A stretch of DNA of 64,000 nucleotides from positions 172,073 through 236,072 of the forward strand of contig WLID01000002.1 in NCBI GenBank assembly GCA_009702325.1, written 5' to 3'. The DNA is from Actinomycetota bacterium (GTDB taxonomy: Bacteria > Actinomycetota > Thermoleophilia > Gaiellales > Gaiellaceae). The first letter of the stretch is position 1; every line of letters begins with the position of its first letter. Positions 1 to 7,330 of the stretch are shown here, piece after piece. The notes under the pieces were generated by a model. That model was not told where the DNA came from. It made no database searches and saw nothing but the letters and a program-made list of their open reading frames with translations. Position numbers and translations under genes: made by a program.

Positions 1-648
1 GGCGCCGAGTAAGGTCAGCTTCACAGAGCGCGTCTGCGCGGCGCGGGCGGCGATCACACGTTCTTCGCCCTTCACCTTCGACCGCACAGCGCGTGTCTTC
101 ACACGAGACGCCTGCATCGACCGCTTTGCCTGATCCACCTTCGCCGCAATCAGCTTGTCTTCGTGACCGATGCGCCGCACGAAGTCTGACTGAGAAATCA
201 TGTCGTTCAACGAGCCGGAGCCAAGGTAGACCTCCCACGTCGAGGGCTCGCCGCTCATGTAGATCGTGACAAGCCGCTCCGTGAGGTGCTTGAGCGCCGT
301 GTCGTACTGAGCCTTCAGCGTGTTCAGTCGCTGGGTTTGCAGCACGTAGAGCTGCGCAAGGGCGTGGAGACGCTGCTGGTGCAGGCGAACATCCCGCTCG
401 AGGGTGGTGAGCTTGAGGGAGACGTCACCGACCTTCGTCTCAAGCGTCCGAATCTGGGATGTGAACCCGTCGATCTGCGTCTGGAGCGACGACTCGCTGG
501 CTTTGCGTGCGCCGAGCGAATCCTTCAACGCCTGGATCTTCGAGTCGACCTGCTGCTTCTTGGCCGTGATCGGCTGCACCGAATCGCCGAAGGCGGGCGT
601 GCTCACACAAAGCAGGCAGATAACCGCCACGAGAAGACGCCGCGTCAT
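1..648 (-). CDS. Secreted coiled-coil protein, PcsB/NlpC-P60 N-terminal type (3' end outside window)
   Basis: The gene runs off the left edge; 216 codons are open from an ATG at 648. Residues 1-20 look like a signal peptide (MTRRLLVAVICLLCVSTPAF). The rest, from about residue 25, is a long heptad-rich coiled coil (repeated K-Q-Q, L-E-T-K, L-T-T-L-E-R patterns) with a short break around residues 128-150 (YMSGEPSTWEVYLGSGSLND). This layout is the N-terminal half of peptidoglycan hydrolases or hydrolase activators such as PcsB and RipA-like NlpC/P60 proteins, whose catalytic domain would lie beyond position 1. The domain is not visible, so the enzymatic assignment is inference. It follows the cytochrome maturation operon on the same strand with a 27-base gap. 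Confidence 0.7.
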   Translation of the reverse strand, partial: MTRRLLVAVICLLCVSTPAFGDSVQPITAKKQQVDSKIQALKDSLGARKASESSLQTQIDGFTSQIRTLETKVGDVSLKLTTLERDVRLHQQRLHALAQLYVLQTQRLNTLKAQYDTALKHLTERLVTIYMSGEPSTWEVYLGSGSLNDMISQSDFVRRIGHEDKLIAAKVDQAKRSMQASRVKTRAVRSKVKGEERVIAARAAQTRSVKLTLLGA

Positions 649-675
649 TGCAACGAACCTTCGCCCCGGGTGGGG

Positions 676-975
676 CTACTCCTTCGCCGAGCCCTCGTCG
701 ATGATCCGAAGTGCCTCGGCGGCGGTGCGCCGGAGAGGCCCAACGAGTTCGCGATAGTCCGTGTCGTCGATCTTGCCCGTTCGATGATCGAACTCGAGCT
801 CTTTCAGCGCGGCAAGCGCGCGGTCTCGCTCTTCGATGACGGCGATGCGCCGTTCCTGCTCTGGCGTCGGCCCATCGAGCGGCGCGTCGAGGTCGTCGGC
901 GTGCTGAATGAAGGGCAGCGCGGTTAGGAGCACCGCGAGCGCAGCGAGGATCGCGCCGAGAGCGAGTGAGATCAT
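676..975 (-). CDS. CcmI-like N-terminal domain protein, single membrane span
   Basis: 99 aa. One N-terminal membrane segment (residues 2-20, ISLALGAILAALAVLLTALP) is followed by a charged helical hairpin with E-E-R-D-R-A-L-A-A-L-K-E-L-E-F-D and T-G-K-I-D-D-T-D-Y, the signature of the N-terminal part of CcmI (CycH), the apocytochrome c chaperone subunit of the haem lyase. The TPR domain of long CcmI proteins is absent. The ATG at 975 overlaps the stop of the ccmF-like gene (ATGA), so the two are translationally coupled. An upstream ATG at 1077 in the same frame lies inside ccmF and adds only low-complexity arginine-rich sequence, so it was rejected. Confidence 0.75.
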   Translation of the reverse strand: MISLALGAILAALAVLLTALPFIQHADDLDAPLDGPTPEQERRIAVIEERDRALAALKELEFDHRTGKIDDTDYRELVGPLRRTAAEALRIIDEGSAKE

Positions 976-2918
976 GCGCGGGCGAGCGCGAGTCGGGCGA
1001 CGAGCCGCTTCTGCTCGCGCGCATCTGGCCACAACGCGACCATCGAGCCAATGATGAAGACGATTCCGGCAACCCACAGCAGGTTGACGAGCGGCTTCAC
1101 GAGCACCTTGAAGTAGACGCCCTCGCCTTGCTTCTGGTCGAAGATCACGTAGAGGTCCTCGGCGCGGAGCCAGTTTGTGTGGATGCCGACCTCACGCGAG
1201 CTGGAGCCGTCTGCGAAGTAGGCGTTCGTGCCGCTCCGAAGCGTTCCGGTCGACCTACCCGTGAACGTCATGACCGCTCGTGTTTCCGACGATGTCGGCC
1301 CCTTCTCGACCTCAAGGTTCTTGTAGGTGACGTTGTATCCAGCGACGCTCATCGTCTGGCCGGGGAGCAGCAGCTGCTCCTTCGTGGAGCCGTACGCGCT
1401 CGATCCTGCGACGCCGATCGCGAACAGGACGATTGCAAAGTGAACGACATACCCGCCGTAGCGGCGACGGTTGCGGCCAACGAGTTCGGTGAGCGACCCG
1501 GTTGCGCGGGTACCTCGCACGACTTCGACAACGATCGTCGTAAGAACGAACGCGCAGAACGTGTAGGCGATGATCCCGGGGATCGAGGAGCCGGCACCGA
1601 GGATGAGCAGCACGACGCCTGCGGTGAGGGCGACCGAAATCGGCCAACGGAGCGTTGCTATCAGCGAACGCACCGACGCACGACGCCATGCGATCAGCGG
1701 CCCGATGCCCATCAGCAGCAGCAGCGGCAGCCCGAAGGCGCGCAGGAAGAAGTCGTAGTAGGGCCGACCGATCGTCTTTGACTCGCCGAGAAACGCCTGG
1801 GTGAGCACAGGGAACAGCACGCCCCACAAAATCGTCAGGCAGAGCGCCACAAGCAGCAGGTTGTTGTAGAGGAACGTCGCTTCGCGTGAGAGCGCCGACT
1901 CAAGCTTCGTGCGTGCACGCAGCAACGGCAGACGACTGAGGATCAACCAGGTCGAGAAGATCGCCGTCGCGCAGACGAACACGAGGAACCATGGGCCGAT
2001 CGAGCTCCTGGCGAACGAGTGGATCGAGTTGATCACGCCGGAACGCGTGAGGAACGTGCCGAACACCGAGAGTTCGAACGCGAGCGCAACCAGCACGACG
2101 TTCCAGATCTTCAGCATTCCCTTGCGTTCCTGGATCATCACCGAGTGCAGGAACGCGGTGGCGGCAAGCCACGGCATGAGTGCCGCGTTCTCGACGGGAT
2201 CCCACGCGTAGTAGCCGCCCCAGCCCACCTCGACATATGCCCAGTGCGAGCCGAGCAGCTGCCCGAAACCGAGGAACATCCAGGCTGCGAGCGTCCATCG
2301 GCGGGTTGCGATCAGCCAGCGCTCGTCGGCCTGCCGTGCGAGGAGCGCACCGGCGGCGAACGCGAATGGGACGGTGAGTCCGACGTAGCCGAGGTAGAGC
2401 ATCGGCGGGTGCGCGACCATGTAGGGGTTCTGCAGGCTTGGTGTCAGGCCGGCGCCGTCAACCGCACGTGACTGCGTCACAAACGGGCTTGAAACAGCGA
2501 CCAAGATGAACGAGAAGAACGTCGCGACACCGGCAAACACCGGCACCGTCCATGCGATGAGGTCGCGTAGCAGCCGCTTGTTGAGCGTCACCGAAAGCGC
2601 TGCGTACCCGGTGAGGATGAGGAGCCAGAGGAGGAGCGACCCTTCCTGCCCACCCCAGAACGCCGAGAGCGAGTAGAGCGTCGGCAGATCGTGGCTTGTG
2701 TGCGACGCGGCGTACACGAAGGTGTAGTCGTGGCGAACAAGCGCCGAGGCGAGGATTGCGCTCGCGATGAAGGTCGAGACGAAGCAGGCGATCAGCGCGT
2801 TGCGCGCCGAATCGACAAGGCGGCGACGGTTGGCCATTGCGCCCGTGATGCCCGCTGCGAGCGCCCAGAGGGCAAGCCCGAAGCTAACGATCAGCGCCGC
2901 GCGACCGAGATCGGCCAC
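972..2918 (-). CDS. ccmF: Cytochrome c haem lyase subunit CcmF/NrfE family
   Basis: 648 aa polytopic membrane protein. The tryptophan-rich haem-handling motif is visible around residues 233-250 (VGWGGYYAWDPVENAALM), as are conserved histidines in the membrane segments. CcmF works with the holo-CcmE haem chaperone to attach haem to apocytochrome c outside the membrane. Length fits the family (about 630-680 aa). The gene starts with GTG directly after the ccmE stop, with no intervening base, and its stop overlaps the CcmI-like gene, forming a ccmE-ccmF-ccmI operon. No ccmABCD, ccmG or ccmH lies in the window. The lipoprotein cytochrome at 12.5 kb is a possible client. Confidence 0.93.
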   Translation of the reverse strand: MADLGRAALIVSFGLALWALAAGITGAMANRRRLVDSARNALIACFVSTFIASAILASALVRHDYTFVYAASHTSHDLPTLYSLSAFWGGQEGSLLLWLLILTGYAALSVTLNKRLLRDLIAWTVPVFAGVATFFSFILVAVSSPFVTQSRAVDGAGLTPSLQNPYMVAHPPMLYLGYVGLTVPFAFAAGALLARQADERWLIATRRWTLAAWMFLGFGQLLGSHWAYVEVGWGGYYAWDPVENAALMPWLAATAFLHSVMIQERKGMLKIWNVVLVALAFELSVFGTFLTRSGVINSIHSFARSSIGPWFLVFVCATAIFSTWLILSRLPLLRARTKLESALSREATFLYNNLLLVALCLTILWGVLFPVLTQAFLGESKTIGRPYYDFFLRAFGLPLLLLMGIGPLIAWRRASVRSLIATLRWPISVALTAGVVLLILGAGSSIPGIIAYTFCAFVLTTIVVEVVRGTRATGSLTELVGRNRRRYGGYVVHFAIVLFAIGVAGSSAYGSTKEQLLLPGQTMSVAGYNVTYKNLEVEKGPTSSETRAVMTFTGRSTGTLRSGTNAYFADGSSSREVGIHTNWLRAEDLYVIFDQKQGEGVYFKVLVKPLVNLLWVAGIVFIIGSMVALWPDAREQKRLVARLALARA

Positions 2919-3314
2919 TTACGACCCGTTAGTCGTCGTGTACTTGCTTGGGCACTTCGTCGTCATGTCCGTCGCGACGAACGTGCCGTTTTTCATTGCG
3001 CCCGTGAGGTTCACGTGGCGACCGACCTTGAAGAGGTCAGGAACTGAGCCGTGGAAGTTGATCGGGATCGTCTGGCTCTTGCCGGAGATATCGCGGAGGC
3101 CGAAGGTGAGGCCGGTTGTGTGCGACTCACCCGCGACCGGGCCAATGACTTCACCGGTGAGCGACACGGTGCCGGTGTGTCCGGCAAGGTTGCTCGGCTG
3201 CAGGACGGGCGTCGAGTTACCAACGACGGCCGTGTAAAGCAGGAACACCGCGAGCAGCATCGCAATGGCGAGCGCCACGACCAGGCGAGCAGGATTACGC
3301 TTCGAGCGGGCCAC
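2919..3314 (-). CDS. ccmE: Cytochrome c maturation protein CcmE, CxxxY type
   Basis: 131 aa. It has an N-terminal membrane anchor (residues 10-30) followed by the OB-fold beta domain (SLTGEVIGPVAGE, LTFGLRDISG, NLTGAMKNGTFVA). CcmE is the periplasmic-side haem chaperone that passes haem to CcmF. In the E. coli protein haem is bound covalently through the His of HxxxY. Here the corresponding tail reads TTKCPSKY, that is CxxxY, the cysteine variant described for archaea and Desulfovibrio. The start is GTG at 3314, supported by a TACACT -10 hexamer seven bases upstream (leaderless pattern). It heads the operon. Confidence 0.9.
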   Translation of the reverse strand: MARSKRNPARLVVALAIAMLLAVFLLYTAVVGNSTPVLQPSNLAGHTGTVSLTGEVIGPVAGESHTTGLTFGLRDISGKSQTIPINFHGSVPDLFKVGRHVNLTGAMKNGTFVATDMTTKCPSKYTTTNGS

Positions 3315-3321
3315 TGCCAGA

Positions 3322-3327
3322 AGTGTA
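3322..3327 (-). promoter_or_regulatory. -10 element of leaderless ccmE transcript
   Basis: TACACT on the minus strand, seven bases before the ccmE GTG. No Shine-Dalgarno sequence lies between. Confidence 0.6.
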
Positions 3328-3395
3328 CCCCACCCCGGATGGCACAGTGTTAGGAGGGTGTGAGCCGTTCGACCGGGCGGTGGTGCCGCGGCGAG

Positions 3396-3641
3396 CTAGG
3401 CGTCGACCTGAGCCGCATCAAGGCTGCGGCCCGGCACGCGATACCCGTGGTCGGCACAAAGCGACCCCGGATTCTCTTCGGTCAGTGCGTCACAGTAGCC
3501 CTTGCCGTAGGCCGCACGCATGAATGCAGCGACGACCTCGAGCGACCACTCTCCGATGCCTGCAGCCTCGCGCCAGAGATCGGCGAGACGGAGGTCGATG
3601 TCGAGTTCGAGCAGGTCGATACGGCTGGGCGAACTGCTCAT
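3396..3641 (-). CDS. Small hypothetical protein
   Basis: 81 aa, mildly acidic at the N-terminus (MSSSPSRIDLLELDIDLRLA), no membrane segment or signal peptide, two cysteines (positions near 50 and 62). The sequence (ELDIDLRLADLWREAAGIGE, then EWSLEVVAAFMRAAYGKGYC) suggests a small helical protein. I do not recognise the family. The start at 3641 is chosen because a TAGGCT hexamer lies seven bases upstream in the leaderless arrangement seen throughout the window; the longer reading from 3689 has no such signal. It is divergent from the TIM-barrel gene at 3703. Confidence 0.6.
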   Translation of the reverse strand: MSSSPSRIDLLELDIDLRLADLWREAAGIGEWSLEVVAAFMRAAYGKGYCDALTEENPGSLCADHGYRVPGRSLDAAQVDA

Positions 3642-3648
3642 GTAGGAG

Positions 3649-3654
3649 AGCCTA
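3649..3654 (-). promoter_or_regulatory. -10 element for the small gene starting at 3641
   Basis: TAGGCT on the minus strand with a seven-base gap to the ATG; decides the start of that gene. Confidence 0.55.
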
Positions 3655-3689
3655 GAGAGGCCTCCGGACGGACCGACCCCGGCGACCAC

Positions 3690-3695
3690 TACGCT
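3690..3695 (+). promoter_or_regulatory. -10 element for the gene starting at 3703
   Basis: TACGCT followed by seven bases and the ATG at 3703; divergent to the -10 at 3649-3654, 35 bases between the two hexamers. Confidence 0.55.
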
Positions 3696-3702
3696 TGCCG
3701 GG

Positions 3703-4518
3703 ATGACAAAGTCCCTGCATATCGGGCCAGCACGCGTTCCGTCGCAGGACAGCCCGGACGCGGCAATCGCCCTGCTGCTCGAGCGCGGATACAGCGCGTG
3801 TGAGCTCGATTTCGAGGGGAAGTTCTGGATGAGCTACGAGTTCGCCGAGCGCTTTGGTGAACTTGCCCGCGACGCGAGCATCGTCCTTTCCGTCCACGCC
3901 CCGATTGCGGGCTTCATGGGCCATGCCGAGCGTGGGAAGAAGTTGAACATGGCGGTCGGGATGCTCGATCACTCAGCGGGGATCGCCACGGTCGCGGGCG
4001 CCGAAGTTGTTGTCTTCCACCCAGGTTTCCTCCTTGGCCGCACCCGTGAGGACGCGATCGACTCGGTGTGCGAGCAGCTCGGCGAGCTGCGTGAGCGGCT
4101 TGAGGGGAAGGATCGCGCCGTTCCGTTCGGGATCGAAGTGATGGGTCGTGTCCGCGAGCTTGGGTCGCTTGATGACGTCGTCGAGATCGCACGACGGCTT
4201 GGGTGGGTGCGGCCGGTGATCGACTTCGCCCACATGCACGCCACCTCTGATGGACAGTTCCTCTCGGTCGAGCCGTTCGTCGAAGCGCTCGCGAAGGCCG
4301 ATGCGGTTTTGGCGCCTGGTGCGCCGTTCCACATCCACTTCTCGGACATCCAGTTCGCAAACCGCAACGAGACCAAGCACCTCCCCTACGGTGATGGAAC
4401 GCTGCGCGCGGAGCCGCTGAAGCAGGCGCTTTCTCAGTTCGACCGCCCCGCCACGATCATCTCGGAGTCACCCGATGAAGAGTCGTCGCAGCGGATCAAA
4501 GCGATCCTCCAGGCCTGA
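3703..4518 (+). CDS. Xylose isomerase-like TIM-barrel / endonuclease IV-fold protein
   Basis: 271 aa. The pattern of metal-binding residues (VLSVHAPI near residue 65, VVVFHPG near 105, FGIEVMG near 145, PVIDFAHMHA near 175, FHIHFSD near 207, ISESPD near 255) is that of the AP2Ec / endonuclease IV and sugar-phosphate isomerase superfamily, which binds divalent zinc or manganese. Closest in feel to Nfo-like proteins of actinobacteria and archaea, so a DNA-repair AP endonuclease role is possible, but a sugar isomerase cannot be excluded. A leaderless -10 lies at 3690-3695. The phosphomannomutase gene follows after 48 bases with its own -10, so they need not be one operon. Confidence 0.75.
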   Translation: MTKSLHIGPARVPSQDSPDAAIALLLERGYSACELDFEGKFWMSYEFAERFGELARDASIVLSVHAPIAGFMGHAERGKKLNMAVGMLDHSAGIATVAGAEVVVFHPGFLLGRTREDAIDSVCEQLGELRERLEGKDRAVPFGIEVMGRVRELGSLDDVVEIARRLGWVRPVIDFAHMHATSDGQFLSVEPFVEALAKADAVLAPGAPFHIHFSDIQFANRNETKHLPYGDGTLRAEPLKQALSQFDRPATIISESPDEESSQRIKAILQA

Positions 4519-4553
4519 GCAACTCTGCAACACGCCGGACACACGGTTTTCCG

Positions 4554-4559
4554 TAGAGT
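4554..4559 (+). promoter_or_regulatory. -10 element for phosphomannomutase gene
   Basis: TAGAGT, seven bases before the ATG at 4567. Confidence 0.5.
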
Positions 4560-4566
4560 CCAGGGC

Positions 4567-5910
4567 ATGCTCAATCCAGCGATCTTCAAGGCGTACGACG
4601 TCCGCGGCATCTACGGGACGGATCTCGACGAGGAGGGCGGCTACGCAATCGGCCGCGCCTACGTTGAACAGTTCGAACCGCGCAAGATCGCCGTTGGGCG
4701 CGACATGCGTCTCGCAAGCCCGTCGGTCGCTGCAGCCGTAATCGAAGGCGCCGCCGACGCGGGCGCCGACGTCATCGACCTTGGTCTTGTCGGCACCGAG
4801 ATGGTCTATTTCGCGGTCGGCAACCTCGCGCTTGAAGGCGGGATCATGGTCACCGCCTCACACAACCCGAAGGAGTACATCGGGATGAAGATCGTGCGCC
4901 GGGGCGCGCTGCCCGTGGGCGGCGAGTCGGGTCTGCTCGATGTTCGCGACCGCGCCGTGAAGGGCGAGTGGCGCGACGCGACACGCGGAACGATCACCGA
5001 AGAGAACGTGTGGGATGCCTACGTCGACTGCGTGCTCGGCTTCATCGATCCCGCTGCGATCAAGCCGCTGAAGATCGTCGTCGATGCCGCAAACGGCATG
5101 GCTGGCGTCATGCTCCCCCGCGTGCTCGACCGGCTGCCGCAGGTTGAAGTTGTGCGGTGCTACTTCGAACCCGACGGGTCGTTCCCGAACCACGAGCCAA
5201 ACCCGCTGCTGCCGGAGAACCGTGACTTCATCATCGAGAAGACACGCTCCGAGAAGGCCGACTTTGGGGTCGCCTACGACGGGGACGCAGACCGCTGCTT
5301 CTTCGTCGACGAGACCGGCGAGTTCATTCCGGGCGACTTCACCACTGCGCTCTTTGCCGAGACAATGCTCGCCCGCGAGCCCGGCGGCACCGTGATCTAC
5401 GACGTCCGCGCCTCGTGGGCCGTGCCGAAGGCGATTGAAGCTGCGGGCGGGGTTGCCCTTGCGAATCGCGTCGGGCACGCGTTCATCAAGCAGCGCATGC
5501 GCGATGTCGACGCTGTCTTTGCGGGCGAGGTTTCAGCCCACTACTACTTCCGCGACTTCACGAAGGCAGATACGGGCGTTGTGCCGTTCCTCGTGATGCT
5601 CGAGATCGTCTCGAAGCGCGGGCAGAAGGTCTCCGAGATTCTCGCGCCGCTGCGCTCGACCTACTTCCTCACAGGCGAGATCAACACGCCTGTTGCGGAC
5701 GTGCCGCTGAAGCTGCAGGAGATCAAGGATCGCTACGCCAGCCAAGGCAAGGTTTCGCACCTCGATGGTCTCTCGATCGATGCCGACGACTGGCATATGA
5801 ATATCCGCCCGTCGAACACGGAGCCGTTGCTCCGCCTCAACCTCGAAGCGCTCTCTCAGGAATTGATGGAGAGCAAGCGCGACGAGGTGCTTGAACTCAT
5901 CCGCTCGTAG
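4567..5910 (+). CDS. manB: Phosphomannomutase/phosphoglucomutase
   Basis: 447 aa alpha-D-phosphohexomutase. It interconverts mannose-6-phosphate/mannose-1-phosphate (and often glucose phosphates) for nucleotide-sugar and cell-envelope glycan synthesis in the cytoplasm. The phosphoserine loop TASHNPKEY is at about residue 98, the metal-binding loop DGDADRCFF at about 238, the sugar-binding loop GEVSAHYYF at about 320, and the phosphate-binding RPSNTEPLLR loop near the C-terminus (about 415). All four domains are present and the length is normal. Start ATG fixed by the TAGAGT hexamer at 4554. Confidence 0.95.
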   Translation: MLNPAIFKAYDVRGIYGTDLDEEGGYAIGRAYVEQFEPRKIAVGRDMRLASPSVAAAVIEGAADAGADVIDLGLVGTEMVYFAVGNLALEGGIMVTASHNPKEYIGMKIVRRGALPVGGESGLLDVRDRAVKGEWRDATRGTITEENVWDAYVDCVLGFIDPAAIKPLKIVVDAANGMAGVMLPRVLDRLPQVEVVRCYFEPDGSFPNHEPNPLLPENRDFIIEKTRSEKADFGVAYDGDADRCFFVDETGEFIPGDFTTALFAETMLAREPGGTVIYDVRASWAVPKAIEAAGGVALANRVGHAFIKQRMRDVDAVFAGEVSAHYYFRDFTKADTGVVPFLVMLEIVSKRGQKVSEILAPLRSTYFLTGEINTPVADVPLKLQEIKDRYASQGKVSHLDGLSIDADDWHMNIRPSNTEPLLRLNLEALSQELMESKRDEVLELIRS

Positions 5911-5919
5911 AGCTGCGAG

Positions 5920-6519
5920 CTACCAGGTGCGTTTGGCGCGGACGATCACATCGATCGCGTTGCGCACACCCGCATCGGTTTCGACGGGGCGGATGACGGA
6001 CTCGGCGCGTTCGACGGTCAGCTCACCCAGGTGCGGCACCACGTCCTCGGCGGTGTAGAGCACCGACGCATCCTTCGGGCCGCCGTGCCCTTCGGTGAGG
6101 TTGCGAGAGTCGTGTGCGACGAGCAGGAACGTTCCGCCGGCGGCGACTGCGTTCGCTGCGCGCGAAACGACCGGGCCAAGCTCGTGTTGTGGGAGCTGCA
6201 AGTAGAAAAGGATGACGAGATCAAACTCGTGCTTCGGCGGCTCGTAGGTCGTCAGGTCGGCGACGAGCCACTTGCACTCCACCCCACGAGACGCAGCGAA
6301 TTCGCGCGCCTTCGCGATGCCGATGTCGGCGAAATCAACCCCCGTTGCGCGCCATCCCTGCTCGGTCAGCCAGATCGCGTTGCGTCCCTCACCGCAGGCA
6401 AGGTCGAGGACGCTGCCCGACATCAGGCCGTCTGTCTCAGAGACAAGAAACCGGTTCGGCTGAGCCGTCCAGACGAGTTCCTTTTCGGCGTAGCGTGCGT
6501 TCCAGGTGTCTGAGTTCAC
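5920..6519 (-). CDS. Class I SAM-dependent methyltransferase
   Basis: 199 aa. The N-terminus WNARYAEKELVWTAQPNRFL resembles the thiopurine/tellurite-type methyltransferase entry helix, then motif I VLDLACGEGRNAIWL (residues about 35-49), the acidic loop GVDFADIGIAKA, and VILFYLQLPQHEL. Families with this architecture methylate small molecules; the substrate is unknown. The start is GTG at 6519 because TACCGT lies seven bases upstream (leaderless). The frame stays open far upstream into the amidase remnant, but that extension is out of frame with amidase coding sense near the junction and is not part of this protein. Confidence 0.85.
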   Translation of the reverse strand: MNSDTWNARYAEKELVWTAQPNRFLVSETDGLMSGSVLDLACGEGRNAIWLTEQGWRATGVDFADIGIAKAREFAASRGVECKWLVADLTTYEPPKHEFDLVILFYLQLPQHELGPVVSRAANAVAAGGTFLLVAHDSRNLTEGHGGPKDASVLYTAEDVVPHLGELTVERAESVIRPVETDAGVRNAIDVIVRAKRTW

Positions 6520-6526
6520 GTGACTG

Positions 6527-6532
6527 ACGGTA
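6527..6532 (-). promoter_or_regulatory. -10 element for the methyltransferase gene
   Basis: TACCGT on the minus strand, seven bases from the GTG at 6519; shows the methyltransferase has its own promoter and is not a fusion with the amidase remnant. Confidence 0.6.
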
Positions 6533-6577
6533 CCGGCCAATCGCGGCCCGACCGTTCGAGTCAAGCGCAGAGCGGTG

Positions 6578-7041
6578 TCAGCCGGGCGTGTCGGCCACAA
6601 CGAGCTCGCGGAAGAGCCGCTCGACCTGCACGTCGAGGTCGTCGCAGATCCCGGTGTGCACCTCGGAGCGTCGACAATGTCTTTGAGCAGGATCGGCAGC
6701 CCGTGCGCCGGACCGAGCACCTTGCCGTCGGCACGTTCCTTGTCGGCAAGAGCTGCCTCTTTGAGTGCGTCTGGGTTGATCTGGGTGACGGCGTTCAGGC
6801 CGGGGCCGCTCTTGTTCAGGGCTGCGATACGGTCGAGGAACATCTGGATGAGCTCGACCGAGGTGAGCTTGCCCTCTTCCATCATCTTCTCGGCCTGCAG
6901 GCCGGTGAGCGTCTCAAGGTTGAGGATGGGGGCCTTGTGGTGGCCGGCGGTCATCGCTGATGGCACGACTGCGATCGGCAACACAAGACCCACGGATACC
7001 GCTGCTGCTGTCAGCAGACGGCGAGGTCGCGTTCGAAACAT
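6578..7041 (-). pseudogene. Amidase (signature family) remnant, secreted, internally deleted
   Basis: An ATG at 7041 with a strong ribosome site (GGAGGG) opens a signal peptide (residues 1-30) and the amidase N-terminal helix bundle (LTSVELIQMFLDRIAALN, then NAVTQINPDALKEA) up to GLPILLKDIVDA, which includes the catalytic Lys of the Ser-cisSer-Lys triad. Sense then stops abruptly near 6670. The next stretch codes in a different frame (EVHTGICDDLDVQVERLFRE, ending LVVADTPG and a stop at 6578). The glycine/serine-rich core with both catalytic serines, about 300 residues, is missing. I read this as an internal deletion that joined the amidase 5' end to the 3' end of the same or another gene. Confidence 0.7.
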
Positions 7042-7330
7042 GTGGGAACCCTCCTGCGAGGAGCGAACTCCTCGATAACCACCCAAGGGGCGGTGTGTGG
7101 AAATGGAACCCGTCGGCGTCGTCGGGTGGAGATGGCGGACGAGGATCGTTCTCGTCCTCCCTCGGTGATCTGAGGGGTGCGGCGACATCGCCACTTGGCG
7201 CAGGCTCCAAGGCCTGTTCCCTGGCACCAGTGTAGATCTTTACCGAATCGACACAACCCTCAACCGCCCGTCTATATGTCCATCGGGTTCTCGAACGGAG
7301 GTTGGGGCGATCCTCTGCAAAGATCGCACC
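7042..7330. promoter_or_regulatory. Intergenic region with promoter and structured leader upstream of amidase remnant
   Basis: On the minus strand TTGTGT and TACACT (about 7212-7240) make a plausible -35/-10 pair, giving a leader of roughly 160 bases. It can fold into several hairpins: a CAGGC/GCCTG stem, a GGCGA/TCGCC stem, an enclosing GGTGC/GCACC pair, and GGACGAG/CTCGTCC at about 7139-7160. No known riboswitch class could be assigned. Only the last bases before 7331 (AAAGAT, six bases from the GTG) look like a promoter for the plus-strand gene. Confidence 0.35.

Noticed and set aside
5920..7227. 435-residue amidase-methyltransferase fusion
   Set aside because: The amidase sense ends mid-frame near 6670, and the methyltransferase has its own promoter and GTG at 6519.
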